NCBI GenBank assembly: GCA_958510875.1
Contig: OY294067.1
Location: forward strand, 135,253,726-135,317,725
Length of the DNA: 64,000 nt
Reading direction: 5' to 3'
From: Endomychus coccineus
Lineage: Eukaryota; Arthropoda; Insecta; Coleoptera; Endomychidae
A program made the position numbers and the translations under genes. Each line of letters starts with the position of its first letter. The stretch's first letter is position 1. The notes beneath the pieces are model-generated. The model was not told where the DNA came from. It ran no database searches and was given only the letters and a program-made list of their open reading frames with translations. Shown in pieces: positions 44,391-56,449 of the stretch.

Positions 44391-47300
44391 ATAATTATTA
44401 CAACACGAACCAACCATGAAATATTCAAATGAAATGTGATCAAACGATCCCTGACTCCCCTAACTTCTGTTAGCAAAATATTTTCCGGACACTTCTGTAG
44501 GTCAAATGTATGATTGTAGGAACATGAAATATTCCGAAAATGACTCAGTAACAGCAAATGAACGACGTCAAATTATACTCTGTGTTACGACATTTTATAC
44601 AAGTGATCTACATAAACTATTCCAAATTTCTAAGTCTCATACCGACACCTACTGTCGGGTCGTTTCTCGAAAATATAAACAATACAATAATAACCTTGTT
44701 CATACTTAGTCCTGCTCTCACATGAACTATAAAAATTTGCCATAGAGTAAAAACAAAAAATAGACTGTGACTTCACTTAGTTATTATGGTTCGATAAAAT
44801 ACTATAGTTTCTTTAAACAAAAATGAAGATTGATGTCAATAATACCACTTGAAACGAGGCTTACGCAACATTTCGAATACAATGGGAGCGGTGCAATCGT
44901 CTCCTTAGCTTTTACACTGGCACACACAGGCATCTTCTCAAAATCATTCTACAAACGTATATTTCCGTGAAAATCCGGAAAAATTCGCTCAGTTCGATTA
45001 TAATACATCCTTTTTATTACGTATAGTGAGAGAAGTGATGAATAATGTCCTCCATTCTTTGAGCAATAATTGAATAGGTCGAAAACAGTGATTCATGAAT
45101 AGAGACTTCGAGACTAGAATCTATCTTTCACATTCATGGAGGAACTCACATCTATGCAATCAAACTGAGTAATGGAATTGCAGGAAGGAGATTTGTAATT
45201 GAGAAAGCACTGAAGAGCGAGTTCCCTTCAAACACGTTTTAGTGAACCGTGAATCTCGTTACTTCCACGATTTAACAATATAGCATGAAATTGTTCTAAT
45301 ATCGACATAACAAATCACCTCATGTCACATCAGTGTATCCCAAGTAACGTAATAAGCGGTTCACATTTGAACTCAAAGACCATGTAGGCTGAAATTGTTT
45401 GTCGGCTGATAAATGAAACAAGCAAACCTATTCCTCATGTTTACGCAGAATTCAGAGCAAGGAGCGAAAACACAATATCCACGAAGTCTTTAGAAATGAG
45501 ATTGAGATTGTCATTTAGTTATTTAGTCATTTAGTTACGATTTGTCTTACGAATTGATTCAACCCCTTTCTCCGTCTATTATTCCTATATTTTCATACGT
45601 GGAACGTGTGTATTGACCGATTTCGTTATCCCCGTCGTTATGCCATCAAAGTTCGTTATTGTTAGAGCGAAGTTTTCTTCAAAGCAGCTATGTGATATTT
45701 CGTGCAGGCTACTCCTCAGGCAGTTTGACCGAATCTTATGGAATTTCAAATCATCATTGAGTTCCATTTCTTGTTGAAAGTCCATACGTTTGATAGACGA
45801 TTTAATCGAATTTTATGAGAAATTACATACTGATAGAGATTTTAACAGTCCAGATCATAGTAAAAAAAAGCCGCTGTCCATATATTACCAACTTCCCTCA
45901 CTCGTGAGAACAGAAAATATATTGCAAATGATAAGTATCTGATGATGTCGGGTGTCATCTATACTGCGTTCTTGAGGAACTATTGTATCCCCTAGCAGAA
46001 GTGATTTATATTCAACAATTGAGTAGCATTTTTCACATCTCCAGTGGCAGAATGTCCTAGATGGTTGTGTATGTCACGGGAGGTCCGATCTTGTGGAGCA
46101 GGGTCCCTTTGTAGTCAGTTAGTATCGATGTGCAGAATCTACGCGTTTCATAATACCCTGGAAGAGTTCACAACTGTATATACTCTATAATACTGATATG
46201 TACGGAATAATTACCCTCATTCGATAAAGACTAAGGTTTTCAAAAAAACCTTTTGTGTCTCTAATGACCCCAACCAGCTCAGAGTAATAATTAACCTCAG
46301 GGCTCGTGATGAAATGTATTCTTCCATCATTGATTAGATAGGTTTGCCCTATTTGAGCGCCAACTGCTTAACGAGAAGATACGTAAGAGTCCTCAATCGA
46401 TAATTTCCAGTATCTCGAGGTGGATGAATCATGATAGAGAAAATAGAAAGAAGTTTCAACAAAAATTTGATTTTATTCCTCCGAGGAACTATTATTTAGA
46501 ACAATACTTATCTTGATTCAATAAATTATCAAAGAATAATACTTATAAAATGAATAGTGGAGCAAACTAGAGTACTAATAGTATGATTGATCGAATTGAA
46601 ATCACGGGTTTATTTTTGATGGAAGAAAAATAAATTTTGAATCAAAAGTTCGAGTTAAGGAAGTTAATTTGAAGTTGAAAACTATAGTTTTGGAAAGAGA
46701 TCACAAACAACTGAAAATTTGGTTATTCCAATTGAAACAAGTTGCCTTCCTCGATACTTGGATGTGCATTGTGGAGCTGAATCTATGTGCTCTGCTTCTG
46801 CCTTCTGCAACAAGAAAAGGAAAGAAACGTCCCGACCGCTTAAACCCTAAAAGAGAGACAATTCGAGCAATTTGAAGGACAAATAACTAATCAAAATTAT
46901 ATATTATCTTGAATATAATAAATAAATTACAGAAAATTTGTTGAGCAGAAACTTATAATTATCAAATTACACTATTTAAATCTGAAAGAGAATAAATAGT
47001 TATTAGTTTATTCGATATAGTCATGTTGAAATAACAGATTTGAAACTCGGAATATTGTTATACTCGATTCTGAATGATTTACCTGTTCAAATGATATCAG
47101 AAAAATCAGTCCCATGAAGCAGTATTCAGTGACGGTAAAAAGAAATATAGTTTTAGATTCAATTACATGCATCCAAATATAAGAAAAAACGATTTTGGTG
47201 TGGCTAATATAAGTTCGATGAACGAAAATTTGAAAGTTCAAATAGCGAATGCCACATTGATATTATGTGATTACAATAAATAAGATGTCATAATAATGAA

Positions 47301-47820
47301 TATCCACAAGCTTTATAAAGTTTCAATTCAGAGAATTATTACAAAACTGATTATCATCCAACTCATGTTGCCAGAGTTCACATTCAGCCGAATGTCGCGG
47401 AATATGTGACCTCTTGCACCAATCTTCTGTTTCTTCGATGACCCGCTACCGCATTGACATGCTCAGATTGCACTATTGAATTACAGAGGTTCAATTTATA
47501 ATTTAATGTTTAATTATAAAATTAACTTTGAAGAGCTCAACGATCAAAATATATAATTTTAATATCATAAAAACTTTCTAATATCTCAATATAGCACCTG
47601 GAATAATAACTGACCTTTCATTAGTAATTTGGTCCAAAACGTTCTAATATCAAGTTAATAAGTACTTTCCAGCTACCAAGTATTCACCATCAGAGTAAAC
47701 TTTGATCATAAGTAAGCTCTGATCATATTTACTTGTAAGCTGAAAGATTCTTAGTACTTTAATAGTATTTTGACAGAATAGAGGTAATTAATTCGTATTA
47801 GTACAGGTTCCATAGTTCAT
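44391..47820. other. Gene-free stretch
   Basis: 3.4 kb without a recognisable gene or element. A small tandem gtcatttagttatttagtcatttagtta lies near 45508. The frame at 46669-46875 ends in a basic patch (RKGKKRPDRLNPKRE) but I recognise no family. Confidence 0.4.
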
Positions 47821-47824
47821 TAAG

Positions 47825-47900
47825 CCAATTTTACTCATATGGTCGTTGAGCCAGCAGTGTCCCCTTATGAAACTGGTGTTTGCTTAACCCTATACTTTCC
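47825..47900 (-). pseudogene. LINE ORF2 C-terminal tail fragment
   Basis: The minus strand reads NTSFIRGHCWLNDHMSKIG, the GH(C)xLN.H(M) segment found before the Cys/His motif of R1/I-type LINEs. Only about 20 codons are clear. Confidence 0.55.
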
Positions 47901-48229
47901 AGAGTATAATTTTCCTGAATCCGTCTAGGGGGTGTTAGATTATCTATATCTCGGAAAGGAGTTCTAGTTTTTCATACTGACTTCTGTTCTTTCTGTTTGG
48001 AGGATATCCTGCATATTGTTCTTGTCTATACCGCAAAAGGAATTATACTCTATATGTCAATGTAATAAAATTTCATTCGAATTAACAACATAACTTATTT
48101 TTTACTCATAATCACTGAGGCAATTTCTCGCAAGTGAAACTTCATTCCTGATTCACACGAATGCAGTTATTATAAAACTAAAGTGTTATAGTGAGTAAGA
48201 CCTCTTTCGACATATTCAAGCTGTGATAC

Positions 48230-48345
48230 ATTTCTTTCGATGTGCTGGTTATGGTACTTTTTCGAAATTCTCCACGCTATTTCTATTCCATTGAAGACAC
48301 AGTGATATGGAGGTATTCTCAGAACTGTATGTGTCTATTCGGCAA
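48230..48345 (-). pseudogene. DDE transposase C-terminal relic
   Basis: The minus strand reads TVLRIPPYHCVFNGIEIAWR then ISKKYHNQHIERN. PPYHCxxNxIE.AW is the third-catalytic-residue region of the Tc1/IS630-type transposases seen at 7059 and 42927. The frame is short and flanked by decayed sequence. Confidence 0.65.
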
Positions 48346-48894
48346 TCAATTTATAGATTCTATACCTCTTCGGTCGTTTATTTCTAGATAATATGCAACC
48401 ATCGATAAATAGCACGAAATAAGGATGATACTTGTTCAAATTTGATGGTATGCTGTTCCAACTATTTGTGTATCCCTCCATTTTTCAATGAAGTATTTGG
48501 TTCGCATTATACATTATTATAAATCACTATCTGCTCCAATTCCGAAGCAGCTGCTCTTAAAACCATTTATGAATGTTCTTTGGTTTATTTTCCGGAATGA
48601 TGTGGATCGAAAGTGTTTGAATCAAATACAAATTCTACATCATAAGCCTGTCATCAAATTACTAGTCCACTATCATCACGAAATTGCAATGCTTTTATCA
48701 AGCTAAGCCTCTTCTCATCTTCTTATGTGCCTTTGACGCTGTGTTTATCTAAATTACTGCTACTAGTGGCCAAAAGCTGAGTAACATCTAGAAATTCGGG
48801 TTCAAGAATAAACTGTTTTTGTGAGGTTGAGTTAGAATCAGAATTTAAGCTGTCGAAGTCGGTTGAATTTTTTTTATAAGAGCCTCCAATCAAC

Positions 48895-48923
48895 ATTACT
48901 ACTCACATGTTGTGAGTAGTAAT
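48895..48923. repeat. 13 bp perfect inverted repeat at LINE 5' junction
   Basis: attactactcaca (48895-48907) and its complement tgtgagtagtaat (48911-48923) flank a 3-base loop. The right arm is LINE coding sequence (VSSNN). The left arm lies outside the recognisable LINE. Confidence 0.85.
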
Positions 48924-50950
48924 AATGAAATACTGAGTGACCCAAATCAGATAGCAAATGAATTCAATGGCTTCTTCACTAATATAGGAGAGAAACTATC
49001 TGATTTGATCAAGTTGAACCGAAATCATAACTACACTAAAGATACACCAATCAATCCAGAGACCTTCTTTTTTATGCCTATTACCGATAGCGAAATTATA
49101 AATCAAATCAAAAAATTAAAAAATAATGTGCAAAGTGGAGAAGACAACATAACATCTGAAATGATAAAAGATAACCATGTATTTCTATTAAAACCGCTAG
49201 TCCATATCATAAATCGTATTTTCTGTACAGGAGTATATCCTGGAGCCTTAAAAAAAGCCATAATTATACCTATTTACAAGCAAGGCAATAAAGAACTAAC
49301 AACAAATTATAGACCGATAGCCCTAATAAGTACTATTAGCAAATTGGTAGAGAAATGCATTAAGTTTAAACTGGCTGAGTTCCTAAATAAACATGCTATT
49401 TTATCTAATAATCAATATGGATTTAAAGAGGAAACCAGCACAGAAGATGCGCTAAGTAAAGTTACAGAAAAAATACTTAGTACTTTGGACAATGGTAAAA
49501 AGGTTATAGGAATATTTCTAGATCTAACCAAGGCTTTTGACACTGTGGCACACGAAATCCTACTCCACAGATTAAACAATATGGGCATTAGAGGAGTAGC
49601 AAATGATTTATTAAAATCATACCTGACGAATAGAACCCAACGCGTAAGAATAAATAGTAGTCTAAGCGATCCTCTAGAGTTGGGATTTGGTGTGCCACAG
49701 GGTACAGTACTTGGTCCCTTTTTGTTCAACCTGTATATTGATGATATACTCTCTCTACTTGACACAGGGAGCGTTTTCTGTTTTGCGGACGACACGGCAG
49801 TAATTGTGAGTGGAGAAACTTGGGAAGCTACTCTGAGTGAAGCAGAAACTGCGATAACAAAAATGAAAGAATGGTTAGACTACAGTCTATTGTCACTAAA
49901 TGTGCAAAAAACAAAGTTTATAGCCTTCGGATTTACTCGAGTAAATTTGCCGATGATCACAAACTTAAAAATTCATGACTCAGTTTGTACTAGGACTGTA
50001 AATGACTGTAAATGCAAACACAAGGTAGAAAGAACGCAATCTCTTAAATACTTGGGAGTATTTGTTGATGAAAATTTAACTTGGAAAACACATGTTTTGT
50101 GTGTAGTAGGTAAAATAAGAAAACTCATATATAAATTTTATGAACTAAGAAATGTGCTACAAGGAAAGTTTCTTAGAATGGTTTATTACTCTCTTGTTGA
50201 GTCGGTGATAAACTATGGCCTACTGGTCTGGGGAAGTGCCTGTAAGACAGTATTGGAACCTTTGTTTGTAGTACAGAAATATGTGATTAAAGTAATGTAT
50301 TTTAAAAAAAAGCGATTTTCAACTGAAATCTTGTTTAAAAACTATAAATTTCTTACATTGGAACAACTACATGTTAAATCAATAATCAGGTTTATGCTCA
50401 AAAGGCCTTACTATAAATTAGAATTGAAGCATCAATTAAACACGAGAAATGCATCTCAACAAAATGTACTACTTCCCTCTGTCAAGCACTTAGCCATGCA
50501 AAAGCACATAAATTTTACTGGTCCAAAGGCTTTTAATGCCTTGCCCCTGCAATTGAAAACACAATCATACAAAAGAAATAAGCTCAAGATTGATATGTGG
50601 ATTATAGAAAGCGGGTTTAAGTTTAATTTTCGCTGAGTTCAATTTGATCAAATATAGCTTTAATTCCCTTCTAATTTGGACTTAGACTTAGTATAACAAT
50701 TTTTCAAATTTATAATTTATAGTTAGCTTAAGGTAGGCACAATTCAAATTTAAATAGATAATGCTTGAGAGATTTTTGTACATACTGGAGAATATCTCTC
50801 AAAGTACGTCATCATATTCAATATACCTAGATGTGGTCAATATATTCATTAAGTTAGGAGTTACTGCACACACAGTTTGTTATATTCTATTGTGCAGCTC
50901 ATTGGATATAGAACATAATGTAACATAATAATGTAATGTAATATTGTTTA
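48911..50950 (+). mobile_element. 5'-truncated LINE (CR1-like) with intact RT
   Basis: The element starts abruptly in ORF2 without an endonuclease domain. After the stop (50636) comes a 300 bp AT-rich 3' end that terminates in short repeats (aatgtaacataataatgtaatgtaat, about 50911-50945) rather than poly(A), which is a CR1/L2-type feature. Target duplications were not found. The inverted repeat at 48895-48923 marks the 5' junction. Confidence 0.8.
48912..50636 (+). CDS. LINE reverse transcriptase (ORF2 C-terminal two thirds)
   Basis: A 574-codon frame with no stops. Domains: an N-terminal spacer (ANEFNGFFTNIGEKL), RT motifs starting KAIIIPIYKQGNKELTTNYR, IGIFLDLTKAFDTVAHEILL (first catalytic Asp), FGVPQGTVLGPFLFNLYIDD, and FCFADDTAVI (the ADD box, about residue 290). 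The thumb and C-terminal region (LKYLGVFVDENLTWKTHV) follows. No RNase H and no endonuclease, so on its own it is not a full ORF2. An intact long frame amid decayed elements suggests a recent insertion. It probably lacks a promoter. Confidence 0.92.
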   Translation: MSSNNEILSDPNQIANEFNGFFTNIGEKLSDLIKLNRNHNYTKDTPINPETFFFMPITDSEIINQIKKLKNNVQSGEDNITSEMIKDNHVFLLKPLVHIINRIFCTGVYPGALKKAIIIPIYKQGNKELTTNYRPIALISTISKLVEKCIKFKLAEFLNKHAILSNNQYGFKEETSTEDALSKVTEKILSTLDNGKKVIGIFLDLTKAFDTVAHEILLHRLNNMGIRGVANDLLKSYLTNRTQRVRINSSLSDPLELGFGVPQGTVLGPFLFNLYIDDILSLLDTGSVFCFADDTAVIVSGETWEATLSEAETAITKMKEWLDYSLLSLNVQKTKFIAFGFTRVNLPMITNLKIHDSVCTRTVNDCKCKHKVERTQSLKYLGVFVDENLTWKTHVLCVVGKIRKLIYKFYELRNVLQGKFLRMVYYSLVESVINYGLLVWGSACKTVLEPLFVVQKYVIKVMYFKKKRFSTEILFKNYKFLTLEQLHVKSIIRFMLKRPYYKLELKHQLNTRNASQQNVLLPSVKHLAMQKHINFTGPKAFNALPLQLKTQSYKRNKLKIDMWIIESGFKFNFR

Positions 50951-51796
50951 ATATTGTTTGGTGTTCTATTAAATTTATTTATTATTATATATGATAATAT
51001 TACATCATTAGCAATATATGCTGACGGTGATAACGAAAACTTAGGGTATTTGTGAATAATTAGACATATAGATAATTTTTTAATAAATATGAAATGTAAA
51101 CATTGGTACCCACAATTGAATATGGGTGAGTATCCTTCCAATGTGATTGGTCTTGATATGCATCCAGGACCGCAAAGCCTTCCTCAATGTGCTCTCGCGT
51201 ATTTCGTAACCCAATTTACCTAACTGGATAGGAATGTTCTAATAGAAAAATCGTTAACACGAACCCGTAAATTATGTTCACTAACTATTGTTCGGCTATC
51301 CTACAACGACTTCGCATAGCACTTTCGAACTACTGAACAATACTTCTTGAAAACGTATCACTAAATTTTATTAGAGCTTCAAAACAAAAATGATGTTCAA
51401 TCTTTTAAGTCTAATTCCAGCTACGTTATGATAACTTCGTGATATGAATACTTCATGTCGTCTGCATTATTAACTTGTCCCTTAGCTTCGTATGCTGGTG
51501 ATGTGTGTATAAGAAGGGATTATTGAAAAAATGAGGTTATGATCAAATACGGAAAGCAGGAATAAGTTCCATGCAGATAATGTGAATGGAAGGAACTTTT
51601 CCAGTTTTTGAGTCAGTATGCAAAGTATGAGTGTCTATTCCATGGTTTGAGGATACGCTACGAATTCTAAATTTAGGATGAAATATCGTTCAGGATTTCT
51701 GGAATAGGTGAAGAGATTAACCGAAATTCTTATACTACATAGATATTATTCCTTTGTGATAGTACCAAATCTACATGCGTTCCATTTATTTTACAG
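50951..51796. other. Gene-free stretch upstream of the GPCR exon
   Basis: Apparently intronic DNA leading into the acceptor at 51796. A pyrimidine-rich stretch, ttccatttattttacag, ends it. Confidence 0.45.
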
Positions 51797-52001
51797 ATTC
51801 ATATGCAGAGAAGATTTCAGTGCCGTGGGTAAAGTTTATAGTGACTTTTACTCTGAATTATTGATGTTCCTTCAATACGTTATTCCTGTCGGTGTGCTGC
51901 TCTTCACTTACACCAACATTGCTACAGTAATATGGTGCCATCGTATTCCTGGAGAAGCCGAAAATTCAAGGGATCGACGTATAGCCAAATCTAAGAGAAA
52001 G
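51797..52001 (+). CDS. Internal exon of a class A neuropeptide GPCR (RYamide/NPY-type receptor-like)
   Basis: A 205 bp exon bounded by a consensus acceptor (atttattttacag, ending 51796) and donor (AAG|GTATGT at 52001/52002). It has a split first codon and ends in phase 0. It encodes the second extracellular loop (FICREDFSAV, with the Cys expected to bond to the top of TM3), TM5 (LLMFLQYVIPVGVLLFTYTN, then IATVIW), and the start of the third intracellular loop (GEAENSRDRRIAKSKRK). TM5 with its conserved Pro, and the PGEAENSRD...AKSKRK loop, are typical of insect RYamide/NPY-like peptide receptors. TM1-4 and TM6-7 exons are not visible in the window. No stop or frameshift, so probably a functional host exon. 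The exact receptor is inferred. Confidence 0.75.
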
Positions 52002-52416
52002 GTATGTGACAGTTCTCGAAATACATGGATCCATGACATTCGATGTATGATGAGCTCATATAAAAAATAAATGAAATTCACTATAGGATAATCCAAGTTG
52101 CCATTTCAACATTCAGTTACTAAAAATTGTGACCTATTATAAATGATTAACAGATATGGGCTTACCACACTTCTCAATTTTTATATTCGGGAGCATTGAA
52201 TTATCAAGAAAAGTAACTTTCGAAACCAATGCAGGAAGAATCGAACTGCAAAACAAAATATTTTAATATCTTAACGATGAATATTGCTAGGTAAAAATCA
52301 TATTTACATTATACGAGATGTTATTTCGCGGCTCCCAATGATTAGCCCTTTAGAAAAACTAGACGTAAGCGAAATCCGAAAATTTCTGGTATCACGTTTT
52401 CGGAAATGCCTCTGAT
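52002..52416. other. Putative intron downstream of the GPCR exon
   Basis: Starts with the donor gtatgtgac. No further exon of the receptor is seen in the following 12 kb on this strand. Confidence 0.45.
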
Positions 52417-52701
52417 ATACATATACAGTATCGGAAAGTATTTATCTTGGGTATGGTGGTTTCATGAGAGGGTAAAGAATAGCTTGCTATATGTTGAAAG
52501 AGCATTACAATTTTTCCTCGACTCGCTCGAGGAAGGGATAGGATGTCGACGTCACGACACAGAGATAGGAGAGTCGGGGCGGTCAGCTCAGGACGGCAAG
52601 AATGAGTCGGCTCGCTGTGTCGCACATCATTGCGTTCCTTGTTACTCATGTAGATTTCTGTCTATACCCCAGAAGAGTTGTTTCCGATACTGTATACGCA
52701 T
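52417..52701. mobile_element. Foldback/MITE-like element
   Basis: Inverted termini of about 38 bp: atacatatacagtatcggaa...ttgggtat (52417-52454), and its complement with mismatches at 52664-52701. The core tatacagtatcggaaa is identical in both arms. The interior is markedly GC-richer than its surroundings, with tcgactcgctcgagg near 52518. No transposase. Target duplication not resolved. Confidence 0.58.
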
Positions 52702-53369
52702 TGTCCATTTTATGATAGCAGGACTTCACAAGTCAATTTCGTCCTATATTTACATAACGTAAATCCAAAATCTGTTCTCTGACGTTTAAGGAACAGTTAA
52801 AGATTGTTCTAAAATCGTTATGATATGCAGGATGACTCATTTTCACTCCATCCAAGGAGTGTTTGGAGGGAATTACAATATAAAAGAAGGTTATTGAAAA
52901 ACATGTTTCAATATATAGCAATTAATAACATGGCGTTAAATTGAAGCTTCTTTCGTGTTGAAATAAACCATGTCTTGAAAAACGTAAGTATGGTAGCAAA
53001 ATTGTATATTTAAAGAATCTCCGAAATCAGCTTTATCGAAATATGGATTGAAATACACTATTCCATTCAAAAATTTCTTTTATTTACTGGATGATCCGAA
53101 TCTGAACTTTTCTGATCAACTGGGTATTTGCGAAAACGTCATACCGCAAATTTTCATATTTCAATTACGTCAAGAGACTGAAATTCATAATTGGAATTTT
53201 CAAGAAAACCTACCTATATACAAATTCAGAAAAGAAGTTAATTAATACATATAAATTGTACAAAATATTTGTAATATTTTTTTTTGATGAATTCCTCGTA
53301 ATAAAATATAAAGCATATTATTAGTAGCTCTACAAGGATTGTTCTCGGCTTATATGTTTGTACACTTCG

Positions 53370-53810
53370 AAAGATTGAAAATTCTTAGCTTCCGGATGGA
53401 TTTCGCATCCCAATAGCACGATCTGATGATGATCTTGTATAGTAGACTACCCCAAATAGCTAATCTTGAATAATCTTGGCTTCCGGATGAATACCGCGTC
53501 ACAATAGCATGACTTGATGCCAATGTTTCGCAAATCATTAAGAGTGGCATCTTCGAGCATCAAGTTTTGATATTGTGATGCGGAATTCATCCGGAAGCCA
53601 AGATTATTCCTTCGATGATGATGTTTGGCAAGTTATTTACAGGGCAGGCTTGAGGCGTGAACAGTTTCAGTTCAAGCCTCAAGCCTGCCCTGAAGATGCC
53701 ACCTGTGATAGTTGGCGAACGTCGGCATCTAGTCGTGCTATCAAGATTACTATTGAAGACATCATTAGGTTCAATCTAAGTGAATCAACTAATGTTTGTA
53801 TATAGGTAGA
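53370..53810. repeat. Compound repeat: direct copies and two hairpins
   Basis: A unit of about 55 bp around cttccggatg occurs at about 53370 and again at about 53466 (same strand). A 39 bp inverted repeat (53468-53506 with 53571-53609, two mismatches) includes the second copy. A second inverted repeat, agggcaggcttgaggcgtga- (53641-53662) with 53670-53691, has one mismatch in 22 and an 8 bp loop. The following frame (CPEDATCDSWRTSASSRAIK) recalls the tails of insect PLE or LINE 3' regions. 2893-3016 is a related copy. Confidence 0.7.
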
Positions 53811-55005
53811 GTTCAAGAGACCGGTATTTACAGATTTTGATTAAATCAGCGGTGTATAGTTATCTGATATATAAGATTATAAGATGTGGATAAATGGGCC
53901 TTCATCATCAAGCTGTGGCTTGCAATGAATAATCATCCAAAGATCGTGCTAGAATTGAAATGAAGTAGGTACTATACATATATTTTATTGTTCATAAGAT
54001 GAGATATTGAAAATTATGAAATCATTGTATAACCGTGCTTCTATCGCCAGCTACTCAAGTGATAGTGAGTCAGTCCGCCTGCATCGCATATTATTATATA
54101 CACTCCACAATAGCGCTTTACTTGTTTCCCTCGTTAAACAATGCAAAGCGTCTGGCTCGATCTACCTCACAAGACTCATCTTCACCGCTGATTTGGACAA
54201 AATCTGAAGAGAAAATAAGTGTGATGAGGATTCGACCAAGGTGAAGCGTGATTTTTCAGAGCGCCTGTCGTTGGTACTCTATCTATAAGTAGACCATGCA
54301 TTCGATTGCGGTAAGCATACATTATTTTATTGAATTACTGTGCGATACTAGTCGATGTGCGTGCATTGTACATCACCAAGTCCGCCCTTCTACAGTTGAT
54401 TGCGTTATTAGGAATATGTTACTGTTGTTCCCAAAATGGAACTTCAGTTCTTCTGGATCTGTATAGCGTAGAACCAATAAATTTAACTATTTTGAAAGTT
54501 AACGAGATTTTAATCGGAATATTAAATCTCAGCATTATGAAAATCAACAAAACTTTGTTTCGGCATTGGGTGTGTAGTGAGCTGCTTTCAAGAGTTTGTT
54601 CTACACATCTTCGCCTCTTGTTATTTGTCACGTATTCGACAAAATAATATTTTCAAGTCGGGCATCTGGTGACATATCAGTGCATTGTGAATAGAAAACT
54701 CGTCCGTCAGATTATTTGATTAGGCTCAGAAATTGTTTAAGGTAAATTCTCGCAATTTCCTGTGTAAATTCAATTGCGATGTTTCTGTGTCATTTTGAAT
54801 CAACGCATCTAACAGCCAGGTGAACTCTTCTCATCTAATACCTATTCTATAAACATTCAAGTTGGCATTCATCAGATCTGTATCTTTCACATACCCATTG
54901 TATCTGCGTAGAGAAAGAGAGATACTTTCTCCTTTTCAACAGCCGAATATCTTTGCGTATTTGATGATGATAAACGGTGTACTTTCGAGGCATCCGAATT
55001 ATCCA
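53811..55005. other. Gene-free stretch
   Basis: No recognised gene. Frames such as 54330-54647 (+, 105 codons) are hydrophobic and overlap an antisense frame; I see no family signature. Confidence 0.4.
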
Positions 55006-56430
55006 TATAGAATAGAATAGAATATTTCATGTATTCAGAAGCCAATTTACATAAATGCATAGAATACGTCATATTGAATAATGAAAAGTTGCATTTACAA
55101 TCATAAAGTTAGATTATAAAGTAACAATGAGGTACAAAACTAGAATTGATAAAATATAGACATTATAACAATGATAGTACTAACTATTTAGACACACTGA
55201 AATTCTGAGGGCAATAATTTAGATACACTGAAAATTTAATTCTTTTTGGTTCATGTATTCATGTACAGTATAAAACGCATACTTGAGAAGCATGGTTTTA
55301 ACTGATGACTTGAACTTTCGCAATTCTAGAGTTCTTATATTTTCGGGCAAATAATTAAATAGTTTGATGCCTATATAGGAAGTGGCTTTTTCATATTTAC
55401 TAGTATGATGTATCTTGATGGCTAATGCTGACTTCTGCCTAGTCTCGTAAGAATGATAGTTGGCATTTGTTTTGTAGTTGTCCAAATTATTTCTTATTGC
55501 TAATGGGCATTTATAGATATAGATGCTGGAAGATGTCATCGATTTGTTCAATACAAAAGTAGGTCGACAGGAATCCCTTCTTCTCATGCTGAACATTAGT
55601 CTAATCACTCGCTTTTGAGCGATGAAAACTCGCTGGTGGCTTATTGAGTTCCCCCACAATGTGACATTGTTAGAAAGGACAATATATCATTGCATAATAA
55701 ACATTTATGAGACATTTTTGGTCTGATATTGATTTTAATTGAGATATGGCATAGGAGCTTTCATTAGTTTTTTTGTAAACTTGCTCAACCTGTTCCCACC
55801 ATGAGAGTGTATTATCTAAATATAAGCCTAGAGATTTCGAATACTTCTGTAGCTTCAAGATAACATTATTTATAAGAAAATTACATTGTTTGAACAAGAA
55901 GAGAAGTTCACAATTTTGTTTTTTTCTCTATTCAATATTAGATTATTCACCTTACACCGAGTGTGAAACTGAACAGCAACCTTATTTGCGATAATGCTCA
56001 CATATTCAAAAGTTCTTGCTGAAATTGCTAAAGACGCGTCATCTGAAAACATTATCATCAGTCCTAAAATTACACGATCTGGCAGATCATTGACAAATAA
56101 CAAAAATATGAGTGGCCCCAACACTGATCCCGTGGGAACCCCTGCACTCATCTCTAACTCAGTTGACGAAACGTCGTACAGTTTCACACTCATTTTACGA
56201 GCTGTTAAGTAAGATCTAAACCAATCTAACATGGGTCCTCGTATTCTCAGTGAGTAGAGTTTTGTACATGTGAATTCAATGTTCAAGCAATCAAAAGCAC
56301 TGGACAGATCAAAAAAGAGACAAGATACCTGGTTGCCCTCATCTGAGTGTTCATAAACATAGGTACTCTGTGGAGGCATATGCAGCGCTCTCTGTTGATC
56401 TGCCTGCACGAAAACCATGTTGCGATTCAT
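55006..56430 (-). mobile_element. 5'-truncated LINE with broken RT (CR1-like)
   Basis: Three consecutive minus-strand frames. 55870-56430 has SCLFFDLSSAFDCLN (first catalytic Asp), SAGVPTGSVLGPLIFLLFVN and MFSDDASLAI, where the box is SDD instead of ADD. 55670-55897 has KSLGLYLDNTLSWWEQVEQV. 55219-55659 has a C-terminal tail with YHSYETRQKS and ATSYIGIKLFNYLPENIRTL. Frameshifts near 55880 and 55660 break them. The 3' end finishes in (tagaa)n at 55006-55024, a CR1/L2-type short-repeat tail. The endonuclease is missing. Confidence 0.82.
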
Positions 56431-56449
56431 TAATTATGCTATAGTAGAT

